Made by a program: the position numbers and the translations under genes. Positions 42,023 to 50,768 of a DNA stretch of 64,000 bases are shown piece by piece. The DNA comes from Nocardia kruczakiae NBRC 101016 (lineage in GTDB: Bacteria > Actinomycetota > Actinomycetes > Mycobacteriales > Mycobacteriaceae). Positions within the stretch are counted from its first letter, which is position 1. Every line of letters begins with the position of its first letter. The notes below the pieces were generated by a model. That model did not search any database. It had not been told where the DNA came from and was given only the letters and a program-made list of their open reading frames with translations. Location: assembly GCF_001612965.1 (NCBI RefSeq), contig NZ_BDBL01000032.1, positions 46,521 through 110,520 of the forward strand, read 5' to 3'.

Positions 42023-42137
42023 GGAGCACCCTCCTGACGGGCGAAGGAAACGACGGCCCATCAAGTGTCGAAAAGGGTGATCCGGTCGTCTTCGGGCAAC
42101 GGACCGGTTCGCCGGCCCGCCCTCGGGCCGGTCCGCG

Positions 42138-43148
42138 TCAGGACCGGACCGGTGCCGCGGTCGCCAGCGCCGCGGCGAGCCGCGGTCCGAAGCGCTCGGC
42201 GATCAGCGCGTCGCCCGCGGCATCCGGATGCAGTCCGTCGACGGTGAGCGCGCCATCACCGGCCCCGAACAGTTCCGCGCCGGAGACGAGATGCAGTTTG
42301 TCGTCCCCCAGCCGCTGCAGAACCGCGACCACGTCCTCGACCAGCTCCCGGACGTCGCGCAGCGTGAGGCCGTGCGGATTCGGCTCGTTCTCGCGCTGCA
42401 CCCACACCGGCGGCGAGAACACGACCACCGGAACATCCGGATGCGCCGTGCGGATCGTCTCCAGGAATCCGGCCGCGAGCCCGCCCAGGGACCGGGCGGC
42501 GAACGGTCCGCGGATGTAGAGGTTCGGCCCCAGTTCCACCGAGATCAGGTCGGCGGGCCGGGCCGCGATGGCGCGGGCGACGAACGGGTCCAGATAGGCC
42601 TGGGCGGCGAACCCCAGATTCAGCATGCGCCAGCCGTGGGTTCGCGCGATCCGGGCCGGCCAGGTGTCGCTGGGCGCCTCGGTGATCAGGCACTGGGTGA
42701 GGGAGCTGCCGTAGGTGATCCACCGCGGACCGTCGGATTCCCACGGTTCCACGGTCGCGCCCGCCGGTACCGACAGGGCGCCGACCCGCGTCACGGCCCC
42801 GCGATGCGGCAACCACAGCTCTACCCGGGAACGCGTGCCGGGCAACGTCGCAACCACAACCTCGGCACCCGAACCCACCGGCACGCGCTGGGTGCGCCGC
42901 CCGTCGACGAAGACGTCGACGAACCGGGGCCGCGGCTGCCAGATCGGGGTGGAGTGCACGGGCAGCGTCAACTCGGCCGCATCGGTCACCAGTCCCAGCC
43001 GCACTCCCGTCGCCACGGCCGCGTGTTCGGCCAGTTCCGGAGAGAACGCGGCCGCCAGGCGGTCCGGCGGCAACCGCCACGGCTGCCGCCACTGCCCCGC
43101 GTCGCTCACCGCGACCACTCCGTCCCAGTTCACCAGATCATCGATCAC
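42138..43148 (-). CDS. SGNH/GDSL-family hydrolase (two-domain, CE2-like)
   Basis: The 336-residue protein has an N-terminal beta-rich domain (about 1-140) and a C-terminal SGNH esterase domain. The nucleophile block is ITYGSSLTQC, the block III Asn is in ELGPNLY and the catalytic Asp/His pair is DGLHPD. No signal peptide is seen. It probably removes acyl groups from a sugar or small molecule. GTG 43148 is the listed start. An ArsR-type operator lies only two bases before it, so the message may be leaderless and strongly repressible; GTG 43133 is a later alternative. It heads the unit with the acyltransferase and secreted protein. Confidence 0.85.
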   Translation of the reverse strand: MIDDLVNWDGVVAVSDAGQWRQPWRLPPDRLAAAFSPELAEHAAVATGVRLGLVTDAAELTLPVHSTPIWQPRPRFVDVFVDGRRTQRVPVGSGAEVVVATLPGTRSRVELWLPHRGAVTRVGALSVPAGATVEPWESDGPRWITYGSSLTQCLITEAPSDTWPARIARTHGWRMLNLGFAAQAYLDPFVARAIAARPADLISVELGPNLYIRGPFAARSLGGLAAGFLETIRTAHPDVPVVVFSPPVWVQRENEPNPHGLTLRDVRELVEDVVAVLQRLGDDKLHLVSGAELFGAGDGALTVDGLHPDAAGDALIAERFGPRLAAALATAAPVRS

Positions 43149-43150
43149 AT

Positions 43151-43166
43151 TTCGATTGTCGTCGAA
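43151..43166. promoter_or_regulatory. ArsR-type operator site 3 (TTCGA-N6-TCGAA)
   Basis: TTCGA-TTGTCG-TCGAA, with flanks making ATTTCGATTGTCGTCGAAAT, directly precedes the SGNH hydrolase start on the minus strand. It shares TTCGATTGT with site 2. Confidence 0.6.
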
Positions 43167-43202
43167 ATCATGAAGAAATGTCCAGTAGCGGGGCAGGCTC
43201 GA

Positions 43203-44075
43203 TCAGAACAGCGCGAAAACCCTTGCGGGCCCACCGGTTCCGCCGCCGTGCTTGGGCGCACCCACGATCAGCGTCGCGCCGGCGTCGGGCACCTGATCCA
43301 GGTCGGCGAGCGATTCGACGCCGTAGCGCCCCGCCGGCAACCAGCTGCGATGTACCGGAACCGCATGGTCGCTACCCCGGTCCAGGCCGGTGGAGTCGAC
43401 ACCGATACCGACCACGCGACGTTGCCGGAGCAGGAAATCCGCGGCCTCGGCACTGAACCCCGGCCAGCGATACACGTTGCGCCGCTCGTCGTAGTTGAGA
43501 TAGGCGCCCGGCACCGAAATGCGGTGCGACCACCCCGAATCCATCGCCACGAAGACGCCGTCGGGCAGCGGGCCGTGCGCGGCCTCCCAGGCCCGGATGT
43601 CGGCCACGGTCACCGCCGCGGACGGATCCCGCGCCGCCCGATCGGCGATCCGCAGCACCGCCAGCGGCGCCACCAGTTGATCGGCGGGAATCCGGTCCAC
43701 CGACACACCCCCGTCGCTGAAATGCAGGGGTGCGTCGACATGGGTGCCGACATGTTCGTAGGTGACGATCTCGTCGCCGTTGTACCGGTTCTCCGCCATC
43801 CGGGACACCGGAATCAACTGCGGCGGTTTGCTCACCTGTGTCCACACCGGAAAGTCCGGGGTCACGGTGTGGGTCAGATCGGCGACCCGGCCGAAGCCGC
43901 GACCGCGCCCGGACGCCGCCTGCACCGGAGACGCACCCGTCGTGACGGCCCCCGCCGCACCGACGGCCAGGCCCGTGGCCAGCGTCTTCAAGAATCCCCG
44001 GCGAGCCGGGCGGGGCGGGGCGGCGACCAGGCCGCACGGCGACGCCACACTGTCGATCAGTTCCGGAGCACACAC
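43203..44075 (-). CDS. Tat-exported cyclase-family metal hydrolase (kynurenine-formamidase fold)
   Basis: This 290-residue protein has a twin-arginine signal (ARRGFLKTLATG, residues 24-35, then an Ala-rich h-region to about 55). The metal-binding signature HVGTHVDAPLHF of the cyclase/KynB family is intact. Such enzymes hydrolyse formamides, lactones or imides. GTG 44075 has GGAGA six bases upstream. It lies 135 bp after the ABC transporter genes on the same strand, so it may act outside the cell on the transported compound. The substrate is unknown. Confidence 0.87.
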   Translation of the reverse strand: MCAPELIDSVASPCGLVAAPPRPARRGFLKTLATGLAVGAAGAVTTGASPVQAASGRGRGFGRVADLTHTVTPDFPVWTQVSKPPQLIPVSRMAENRYNGDEIVTYEHVGTHVDAPLHFSDGGVSVDRIPADQLVAPLAVLRIADRAARDPSAAVTVADIRAWEAAHGPLPDGVFVAMDSGWSHRISVPGAYLNYDERRNVYRWPGFSAEAADFLLRQRRVVGIGVDSTGLDRGSDHAVPVHRSWLPAGRYGVESLADLDQVPDAGATLIVGAPKHGGGTGGPARVFALF

Positions 44076-44210
44076 AGACGATCTCCTTTCGCGACGGTGC
44101 CCCCAGTGTGCTGGCGCGCCGGGGCCGCGTCTTCGGCCCGTAGCCCGGATCCACGCCCCGGTCCGTGGCCCGGGAACGCCCGGCCCGCAACGGCTTTCGA
44201 GCCGCCCGGC

Positions 44211-45791
44211 TCAGTCTCGCGCCACCGGGAGCGTCGGCACCGCGGCGAGCAGTTCGCGCGTGTACGTGTCACGCGGGTCGGCGAACAGTTCGTCGGCCGG
44301 GCCGGATTCGACCACCCGCCCCGCCCGCATGACCAGGATCTCGTCGCTGACGTGGTGGACGACACCGAGGTCGTGGGAGATGAACACCAGTGCCACACCG
44401 AGTTCGGTGCGCACCCGCAGCAGCAGATCCAGGATCTGGGCCTGCACCGACACATCCAGCGCCGACACCGGCTCGTCGCAGACGATCACATCCGGACCGG
44501 GGGCCAGCGCCCGTGCGATCGCGACCCGCTGCTGCTGACCACCGGACAGTTCCAGCGGACGACGAGCAAGCACCGTCTCGGACAATCCCACCGCGGCCAG
44601 GAGCCGGCGGGCGTGGTCGTCGCGGGCGGCGCGCGGTACCCGGCCCGCCTCCAGGGCCTCGGCCAGGACCCGGCGCACCGTGAACCGGGGATCGAACGAG
44701 CCGAGCGCATCCTGGAAGACCGCCTGGACACTGGCGCCGGGAGCGACCGTCACGGAACCGGAGTCGAGCCGCTCGAGCCCCAGCAGCACCCGCGCGAAAG
44801 TGCTCTTGCCCGAACCCGATTCGCCCACCACACCGACCACCCGGCCGGGCGCGACCACCGAATCGACCCCGTCGAGCGCGACGGTGACCCCGCCGTCGGG
44901 CTTACCGAAACGGCGGTGCGCGCCCGCCAGCCGCACGAGTGGTTCCGTCGTCGTCACCGCCGCCCGGGCGGGCAACTGCGCGGCGAGATCGAATTCGACC
45001 GGCGAGAGCCGCGCGCCCCGGGTATGCGCCGAGGGCACCGCGGCCAGCAGCAGTTTCGTGTACTCGTGTTCGGGACGGCCGAGTATATCGGCCGTCGCGC
45101 CCTCCTCGACGATCCGGCCGTCACGCATCAACACGATCCGATCCGCCACCTCGGCGACCACGGCCAGGTCGTGGCTGATCAGCAGCACACCGGTACCGGC
45201 ATCGCGGATGTCACGCAGCAGCGTGAGGATCTGGCGCTGGACGGTGGCGTCCAAGGCGGTGGTCGGTTCGTCGGCGATGAGGAACTGTGGTTGCGCCGCG
45301 AGGGCACTCGCGATCAGGACCCGCTGGCGCAGGCCCCCCGAAAGCTCGTGCGGGTACTGCCGCAACCGGTTGACCGGATCGGGTACTCCCACCCGTCGCA
45401 GCAGCTCCAGCGCACGGTCGGGAATCGAGGCCGCGGGGACGCTGCGGTGCACCCGCAATGCCTCGCCCAGCTCCTGCCCGACCCGCCGCAACGGATCCAA
45501 AGACGCCAGCGCGTTCTGGGTGACATAGCCGACGGTGCTGCCCCGCACGGTCCGCCAGCGCCGCTGCGACCACCCGCGCGCGTCGTGGTCGCCGATGCGC
45601 AACCGCGCCGCCCGCACGCGGCCGTCGCGCTGTGTGAGCCCGATCAGAGCACGCGCGGAAACGCTTTTGCCGGAACCGGATTCGCCCACGACGGCCACGC
45701 ATTCACCGGCCCGCACGCGCAGCGAGATGCCGTGGACGACTTCGGTCTCGCCGAAAGAGACGGTGAGATCCTCGAATTCGAGTGCTGTCAT
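44211..45791 (-). CDS. ABC transporter, fused dual ATPase (DppD-DppF type)
   Basis: This 526-residue protein contains two complete nucleotide-binding domains. Walker A GESGSGKS occurs twice, at about 37-44 and 315-322. The signatures are LSGGLRQR and LSGGQQQR, and the Walker B regions are LIADEP and IVCDEP. Fused DppD-DppF ATPases are common in actinobacterial peptide/nickel importers. ATG 45791 overlaps the permease stop by four bases. It is the last gene of the operon SBP-permease-permease-ATPase. Confidence 0.93.
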   Translation of the reverse strand: MTALEFEDLTVSFGETEVVHGISLRVRAGECVAVVGESGSGKSVSARALIGLTQRDGRVRAARLRIGDHDARGWSQRRWRTVRGSTVGYVTQNALASLDPLRRVGQELGEALRVHRSVPAASIPDRALELLRRVGVPDPVNRLRQYPHELSGGLRQRVLIASALAAQPQFLIADEPTTALDATVQRQILTLLRDIRDAGTGVLLISHDLAVVAEVADRIVLMRDGRIVEEGATADILGRPEHEYTKLLLAAVPSAHTRGARLSPVEFDLAAQLPARAAVTTTEPLVRLAGAHRRFGKPDGGVTVALDGVDSVVAPGRVVGVVGESGSGKSTFARVLLGLERLDSGSVTVAPGASVQAVFQDALGSFDPRFTVRRVLAEALEAGRVPRAARDDHARRLLAAVGLSETVLARRPLELSGGQQQRVAIARALAPGPDVIVCDEPVSALDVSVQAQILDLLLRVRTELGVALVFISHDLGVVHHVSDEILVMRAGRVVESGPADELFADPRDTYTRELLAAVPTLPVARD

Positions 45792-46645
45792 CGCGCGGTC
45801 CTTCCTTCCGCCAGGCGCTGCCAGTACCGGCTCAGCACCGTGATCGAGACAACCGAGGCGACCACGAACAATCCGGGGAACACCCCGATCCACCAGGCCC
45901 GGCCGACGAGATTGCGTCCCTCCGACAGCATCGAGCCCCATTCGGGCGTCGGCGGGATCACGCCCAGGCCGAGAAAACTCAGGCCCGCACCCGCCACGAT
46001 CGCGGTGCCCACGCCGAGCGTCGCCAGCACCACCAGCGTCGTCAGCGCATTCGGCAGGACGTGGCGCAGCGCGATCCGCGATCGACTCTGTCCCAGAGTG
46101 CGCGCGGCCTCCACATATCCGCTGTGGCGCACCTCGAGCGCCTGCGACCGGACCAGCCGGGCGTAGTACGGGATGGTGGCCAGCCCGATGGCGATGGCCG
46201 AATTGCGCGCTCCCGGCCCGGATACCGCGATCACCACGAGTGCCAGCAGCATCCCGGGAAAGGCCAGCATAGTGTCGGTCAGCCGCATCAGCACCGCATC
46301 CAGCAAGCGCGAGGGGCCCGAGGCGAGCAGTCCGATCACCGCGCCCAGGCCGAATCCGATCGCCGTCGCCACCATCCCGATGCCCAGCGAGATCCGCGTG
46401 GCGTGCACGGTTCTGGCGAAGACGTCGCGGCCGAGCTGGTCGGTGCCGAACAGGTGTTCGCCGCTCGGCGGCCGCAGGGTCTGGCGGCGGGCCATCGCGG
46501 TGGGGTCCACTCCGGTCACCAGATCCGGCGCCAGCGCGGCGACGACCAGAAAGACGAAGACGGCCGCGGCGATCCATACCGGCCACGGCACCGATCGCAG
46601 TCGCGCCCCGGGATTTCTCCCCAGGGCTTCGGACCATCTGCTCAC
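45788..46645 (-). CDS. ABC transporter permease (DppC type)
   Basis: This 285-residue inner-membrane permease has about six helices. An N-terminal GTDQLGRDVFARTVHATR and the EAA-like loop EAARTLGQSRSRIALRHVLP identify the DppC/OppC subfamily. GTG 46645 overlaps the upstream permease stop. It pairs with the DppB-type gene to form the translocation path. Confidence 0.92.
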   Translation of the reverse strand: MSRWSEALGRNPGARLRSVPWPVWIAAAVFVFLVVAALAPDLVTGVDPTAMARRQTLRPPSGEHLFGTDQLGRDVFARTVHATRISLGIGMVATAIGFGLGAVIGLLASGPSRLLDAVLMRLTDTMLAFPGMLLALVVIAVSGPGARNSAIAIGLATIPYYARLVRSQALEVRHSGYVEAARTLGQSRSRIALRHVLPNALTTLVVLATLGVGTAIVAGAGLSFLGLGVIPPTPEWGSMLSEGRNLVGRAWWIGVFPGLFVVASVVSITVLSRYWQRLAEGRTAR

Positions 46646-47670
46646 GGCGTCCCCTTTCCGACGGGTTCGGCATCGGCCACGACCGCAACGACGATGCTCG
46701 CCGGCGCGGCGGCCGGCACGCGCGGCGGCCGCGCGCGGGGCGCACGCAGCCGCGGATCGAGGACCAGGTACAGCAGATCCACCACCAGATTGATCACCAC
46801 GAACAGCACCGCGGCCAGCAGCACCACCGCGCTCACCACCGGAAAGTCCTTGGTGGTCACCGCGTTCACGGTGATCCGGCCGATGCCGGGCCGCGCGAAC
46901 AACGTCTCCACCAGCACGGTCCCGCTGAACAGCGTGCCGAGCATCCAGCTGGTCATGGTGACCGTGGCCAGCGATCCGTGGCGCAGCGCGTGGCGCACGC
47001 GCAGGCCGGGCTCGGACAGCCCGCGCGCCCGTAGTGTCGCGACGAACGGCTGTTCCAGGGTCCGGTCCAGATTTCCGCGCAGCACCTGCCCCAATTCGCC
47101 CGCCATCGGTACCGCCAGGCTCAGCGCCGGCAGCACCAGACTCGCCGCGCCGTGGTCACCGGCGACCGGGAAGATGTGCAGCCGGAAGGCGAATGCGGTG
47201 ATCAGCAGCAGTCCGAGCCAGAACGGCGGCAGTGATACCGCGAGCAGTTCCGCGCCGGACACCGCCGCGCGCACGAACCGCCCCCGCCCGGCCGTCGAGG
47301 TCGCCGCCAGCACGGCCACCAGGACGGCAGGCACCAGGGCACACAGCGCCAGCTCCGCGGTGGGCCGAAGTTGGCTCAGCAGCAGGCTTTTCACATCCTC
47401 CTGCAGCTGATAGGAACGGCCGAGATCACCGGTGAGCGGACGCACCACGGTGTGCAGATACTGCCGCCACACCGGCTGATCCAGTCCCAGATCGGCGGCG
47501 ATCTGCGCCCGCACGCGCGGCGACGCGCTGGTCTGGGCGCCCAGCAGGGTGTCGACCGGATTTCCCGGCGCCAGCCGCAGGGCGAAGAAGGTCAGTGTGA
47601 CCGCACCCAGCAATACCAGCGCACCGGTCCAGATCCGGTGGACGAGGATGCGAACCACCTGCCCGGTCAC
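46642..47670 (-). CDS. ABC transporter permease (DppB type)
   Basis: This 342-residue permease starts with the typical ILVHRIWTGALVLLGAVTLT helix. It has LAPGNPVDTLLG and the conserved C-terminal loop ATLRARGLSEPGLRVRHALR of DppB/OppB proteins. The C-terminus carries an extra 30 residues rich in Pro and Ala. GTG 47670 overlaps the SBP stop (GTGA). Confidence 0.92.
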   Translation of the reverse strand: MTGQVVRILVHRIWTGALVLLGAVTLTFFALRLAPGNPVDTLLGAQTSASPRVRAQIAADLGLDQPVWRQYLHTVVRPLTGDLGRSYQLQEDVKSLLLSQLRPTAELALCALVPAVLVAVLAATSTAGRGRFVRAAVSGAELLAVSLPPFWLGLLLITAFAFRLHIFPVAGDHGAASLVLPALSLAVPMAGELGQVLRGNLDRTLEQPFVATLRARGLSEPGLRVRHALRHGSLATVTMTSWMLGTLFSGTVLVETLFARPGIGRITVNAVTTKDFPVVSAVVLLAAVLFVVINLVVDLLYLVLDPRLRAPRARPPRVPAAAPASIVVAVVADAEPVGKGTP

Positions 47671-49319
47671 GAGTGGTCCACCCAGGTGTCGTAGAAGTTG
47701 CTCCAGCCGTTGGCATCCAGCCCGAAGCCGTGCACACGCGCGGCCGCCGTGTACACACCGGTGAAAACGTAGATCGGCAGGGCGTAGGCCTTGTCGAGGA
47801 TCAACTGCTGCGCCTGCTTGTAGGCGGCGGCCCGCTGCGCGGGATCGGCGGTCGCACGGCCCTGCTGCAGCAGCGCGTCCAGTTGCGTGTCGGCCACCTT
47901 TCCGTTGTTGGCGCCACCCTTGGCGACCGAGCGGTCCGACTGGTACAGCGTGGCGAGCACGTCCGCATCGGATCGGCCCCAGCTGGCGCCGACCAGGTCG
48001 TAGCCGTTGGCGGCGATGATCGTGGTGTAGGTCCCGTAATCGACCGGGGTGAGCCGCAATTCGATGCCGACCTTCTTCAGATCCTGCTGCACCGCCTGGG
48101 TGACCAGATCCCGGGACTCCCGCACCAGATTCGAGGCGTAGGGCAACACCAGGCCGAACCGGTGACCGTCCTTGGTTCGATAGCCCTGCGCGTCACGCCC
48201 GGTGTAGCCCAGTTCGTCGAGCAGGCGGTTGGCCTTCGCCACGTCGTACCCCGGCCGCTTCTCCACCGAGGCGTCGTAGCCGGGAGTCGAGGCGGACAGC
48301 GGTCCGTACGCACGCGGGTAGACCCCCAGATAGATGCTGTCGACGATGCCGTCGATATCGATCGCCGCGCTCACCGCCTGCCGCGCCCGGATATCGGAGA
48401 ACGGCTCCTTCGACTGATTCAAGAAGAACGTGTACGGCGCCCCCGGCGCATCACCGCGAACGATCCGGTACGCCGGATCCTGCTGCAGCGCTTGATAATC
48501 CGCCGGCGGCGTACCCGCGATCACATCGACCTGCCCACCCCGCAGCGCGCCCGTGCGCACCGCGTCCTCGGTGAGATACCGGACCGACAATTTGTCCAGA
48601 TACGCCGGACCGGTGTGCCGCGCGGTCGCCGGCGGCCAGCCGTAGTCCGGATTCCGCTCGAATTCGATGCCCTGGCCGTGGGTCACGGTCAGCTCCCGGA
48701 ACGGCCCGGTCCCCACCGCGTAGCGGCCACCTCCGCACAGCTCGTCCGGGTGCTCGGCCAGCACCTTCGGTGAGTAGAACCCCAGGTAGGCGGTGCTGAC
48801 CGCCTGCAGGAACGGCGAGTACGGCTGGGTGAAGCGGACTCGCACGGTGTGGTCGTCGACGGTGTCCGTGCCGGCATAGGGCCCGAGCAGACTCGCCGCG
48901 TACTGCGATTTCGTGGTCGGCGCGAGAATGTGTTCGAAGTTGGCCTTCACCGCTGCGGCATCGAATGGGGTGCCGTCGAAGAATTTCACATCCGGGCGCA
49001 GTGTGAACACATATTCTTTACCGTCGGCGGAAATCTTCCACGCGCTCGCCAGCCACGGAGCGAAGGTGCCGTCGGATTTCTGCGCGACGAGCGAGTCGAA
49101 TACGTTGCGCTGTAGTTCTCCGACGATGTCACCCGGACTGACATGCGGATCCATGCACGTCGCGTCGCGATAGGAGGCGTAGGTCAGCGTACCGCCGGAA
49201 ACCGGCGTGGCGGATTCCTCATCCGCGCCGGAACCACCGGACGAACAGGCCGTGACCAGCGCGACTATCGCCATTACTCCCGCGATCGATCCGGAAATCG
49301 ACCGGCTCTTTTTTCGCAT
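47667..49319 (-). CDS. Extracellular solute-binding lipoprotein, family 5
   Basis: This 550-residue substrate-binding protein belongs to a peptide/nickel-type importer. The signal ends in a lipobox with Cys25 (LVTAC-SSGG). Family features include GGTLTYASYRDATCMDPH, KEYVFTLRPDVKFFDGTPFD and GTGPFRELTV. It has two extra cysteines (CMDP, ELCGGG). ATG 49319 or the preceding GTG 49322 could start it; no strong ribosome binding site is seen. The cargo cannot be told from sequence; oligopeptides, nickel chelates or opine-like molecules are all possible. It leads the ABC operon. Confidence 0.92.
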   Translation of the reverse strand: MRKKSRSISGSIAGVMAIVALVTACSSGGSGADEESATPVSGGTLTYASYRDATCMDPHVSPGDIVGELQRNVFDSLVAQKSDGTFAPWLASAWKISADGKEYVFTLRPDVKFFDGTPFDAAAVKANFEHILAPTTKSQYAASLLGPYAGTDTVDDHTVRVRFTQPYSPFLQAVSTAYLGFYSPKVLAEHPDELCGGGRYAVGTGPFRELTVTHGQGIEFERNPDYGWPPATARHTGPAYLDKLSVRYLTEDAVRTGALRGGQVDVIAGTPPADYQALQQDPAYRIVRGDAPGAPYTFFLNQSKEPFSDIRARQAVSAAIDIDGIVDSIYLGVYPRAYGPLSASTPGYDASVEKRPGYDVAKANRLLDELGYTGRDAQGYRTKDGHRFGLVLPYASNLVRESRDLVTQAVQQDLKKVGIELRLTPVDYGTYTTIIAANGYDLVGASWGRSDADVLATLYQSDRSVAKGGANNGKVADTQLDALLQQGRATADPAQRAAAYKQAQQLILDKAYALPIYVFTGVYTAAARVHGFGLDANGWSNFYDTWVDHS

Positions 49320-49712
49320 CACACATTCTTTCGTCGGCGCGCCGGGCGCGCATCGGACGGGCTACGGGGAATTTCAGTGAAGTCGACGACAGGCCGGCAC
49401 ACAGCTTTTCGCCGACGACGGATTCCAAACATTGACAAAAGCTAACCGCTGGGAGCGCGGTAATTCGACCGGCAAAAGTCCAGTACAGAAATGCGGGGAC
49501 GGCCCACAGCCGGGGACCGAACCCGGTCTCCGGTACGGGTCGATGTCCGGAAAACACGCCACTGGACCCGAACGCAATAGGGCCGTGGCCGGAAGACCGA
49601 TATTCCCGGCCGAAACAGAATGATGTGCGATCGCAATTCGATCGTTTTCTTCCCGCCTGGCTCGCACCAATGCTGCTGCCCCAGGGTTCGGCGACCCGAG
49701 GAGGCCGACACG
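49320..49712. other. Divergent intergenic region between ABC operon and aromatic operon
   Basis: About 390 bases without a gene lie between two divergent operons, AT-richer than average. A TTGACA at 49432-49437 has no clear -10 at normal spacing. TTCGATCGTTTTC at 49637-49649 resembles the left two thirds of ArsR-type site 2 (12 of 13 bases) but its right arm is lost. Confidence 0.4.
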
Positions 49713-50768
49713 ATGACCGTCTATGTAGCGCACACCCGCGGCGATATCGACGAAAACCGGTTGCAGGACCTGTTGTCCCGGATCCGGCAACTGCCCGCCG
49801 CCGCGACCACCCGGCGCACCCGCGACGGCTTCCTGATCGTGGCGTGGGGCGCCTCCGGTCCCGTCCTGGAGGCCGAACTCACCCGCAGCGAGTACGTGAC
49901 CCGCGTACTGCCGGAAGGGACGTCGTTTCCGCTCGCGGCGCGGGCACATCGGCCGGAGGGGTCGGTGGTGCACGTCGGCTCGGTGCCGGTCGGCGACGGC
50001 AGGCCGGTGATCATCGCCGGGCCGTGCTCGGCCGAAACCCCGGAAGTACTGCTGGAAACGGCCCATCGGGTCAAGGCCGCCGGCGCGGCCATGCTGCGCG
50101 TCGGCATCTTCAAACCGCGCACCTCCCCCTACAGCTTTCACGGCCTCGGCCACATCGGGCTGCCACTGCTGCGCGAGGCGCGGGCGCAGACCGGACTTCC
50201 GATCGTCACCGAAATCCTCGACGCCCGCGATATCGAGCTGGTCGGCGACGCCGCCGACGTGTTGCAGGTCGGCGCGCGCAATATGCAGAACTTCAGCCTG
50301 CTCACCGAATTGGCGCTGACGGGGCGGCCGGTACTGCTCAAGCGCGGCATGTCGGCGAGCGTGCACGAGTGGCTCAACGCGGCGGAATATCTGCTCGCGC
50401 ACGGCAACGACAACGTCATCCTCTGTGAGCGCGGGATCCGCACATTCGAGCGCTCGACCCGGTTCACGTTGGACCTCAACGCCGTTCCGGTGGTCAAGGA
50501 ACTGTCCCACCTGCCGATTCTGGTCGATCCGAGCCACGGCACCGGCGCGACGCGATATGTGCCGCCGATGTCGGCCGCCGCCCTCGCCGCCGGCGCCGAC
50601 GGACTGATCGTCGAGGTGCATCCGCGCCCGCACGAGGCGCTCTCCGACGGCGCTCAGTCGCTCGATCTGGCGCAGTTCGACCGGTTCAGCGCGGATCTGC
50701 GCCCGCTCGCGAGCGCCCTCGGCCGTGAATTCGTCTCCACCCCCGAGTTGCTGGCCGAACTGTCATGA
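49713..50768 (+). CDS. aroF: 3-deoxy-7-phosphoheptulonate (DAHP) synthase, type I-beta with N-terminal regulatory domain
   Basis: This 351-residue enzyme condenses phosphoenolpyruvate and erythrose 4-phosphate, the first step to aromatic amino acids. The first 70 residues form a ferredoxin-like domain as in the Thermotoga enzyme, where it mediates feedback control. The core shows VIIAGPCSAE, FKPRTSPYSFHG, VGARNMQNF, LLKRGM, CERGIRTFE, VDPSHGTG and EVHPRPHEAL. No chorismate mutase is fused. ATG 49713 follows GGAGG. Mycobacteriales normally rely on a type II DAHP synthase, so this copy is probably dedicated to the downstream operon. It overlaps the MIO enzyme gene by four bases. Confidence 0.95.
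   Translation: MTVYVAHTRGDIDENRLQDLLSRIRQLPAAATTRRTRDGFLIVAWGASGPVLEAELTRSEYVTRVLPEGTSFPLAARAHRPEGSVVHVGSVPVGDGRPVIIAGPCSAETPEVLLETAHRVKAAGAAMLRVGIFKPRTSPYSFHGLGHIGLPLLREARAQTGLPIVTEILDARDIELVGDAADVLQVGARNMQNFSLLTELALTGRPVLLKRGMSASVHEWLNAAEYLLAHGNDNVILCERGIRTFERSTRFTLDLNAVPVVKELSHLPILVDPSHGTGATRYVPPMSAAALAAGADGLIVEVHPRPHEALSDGAQSLDLAQFDRFSADLRPLASALGREFVSTPELLAELS

Noticed and set aside
42228..46166. 1312-residue open frame on the plus strand
   Set aside because: It lies antisense to the SGNH hydrolase, cyclase and ABC genes, all well supported. The translation is Arg/His/Gly-rich and has no recognisable domain.
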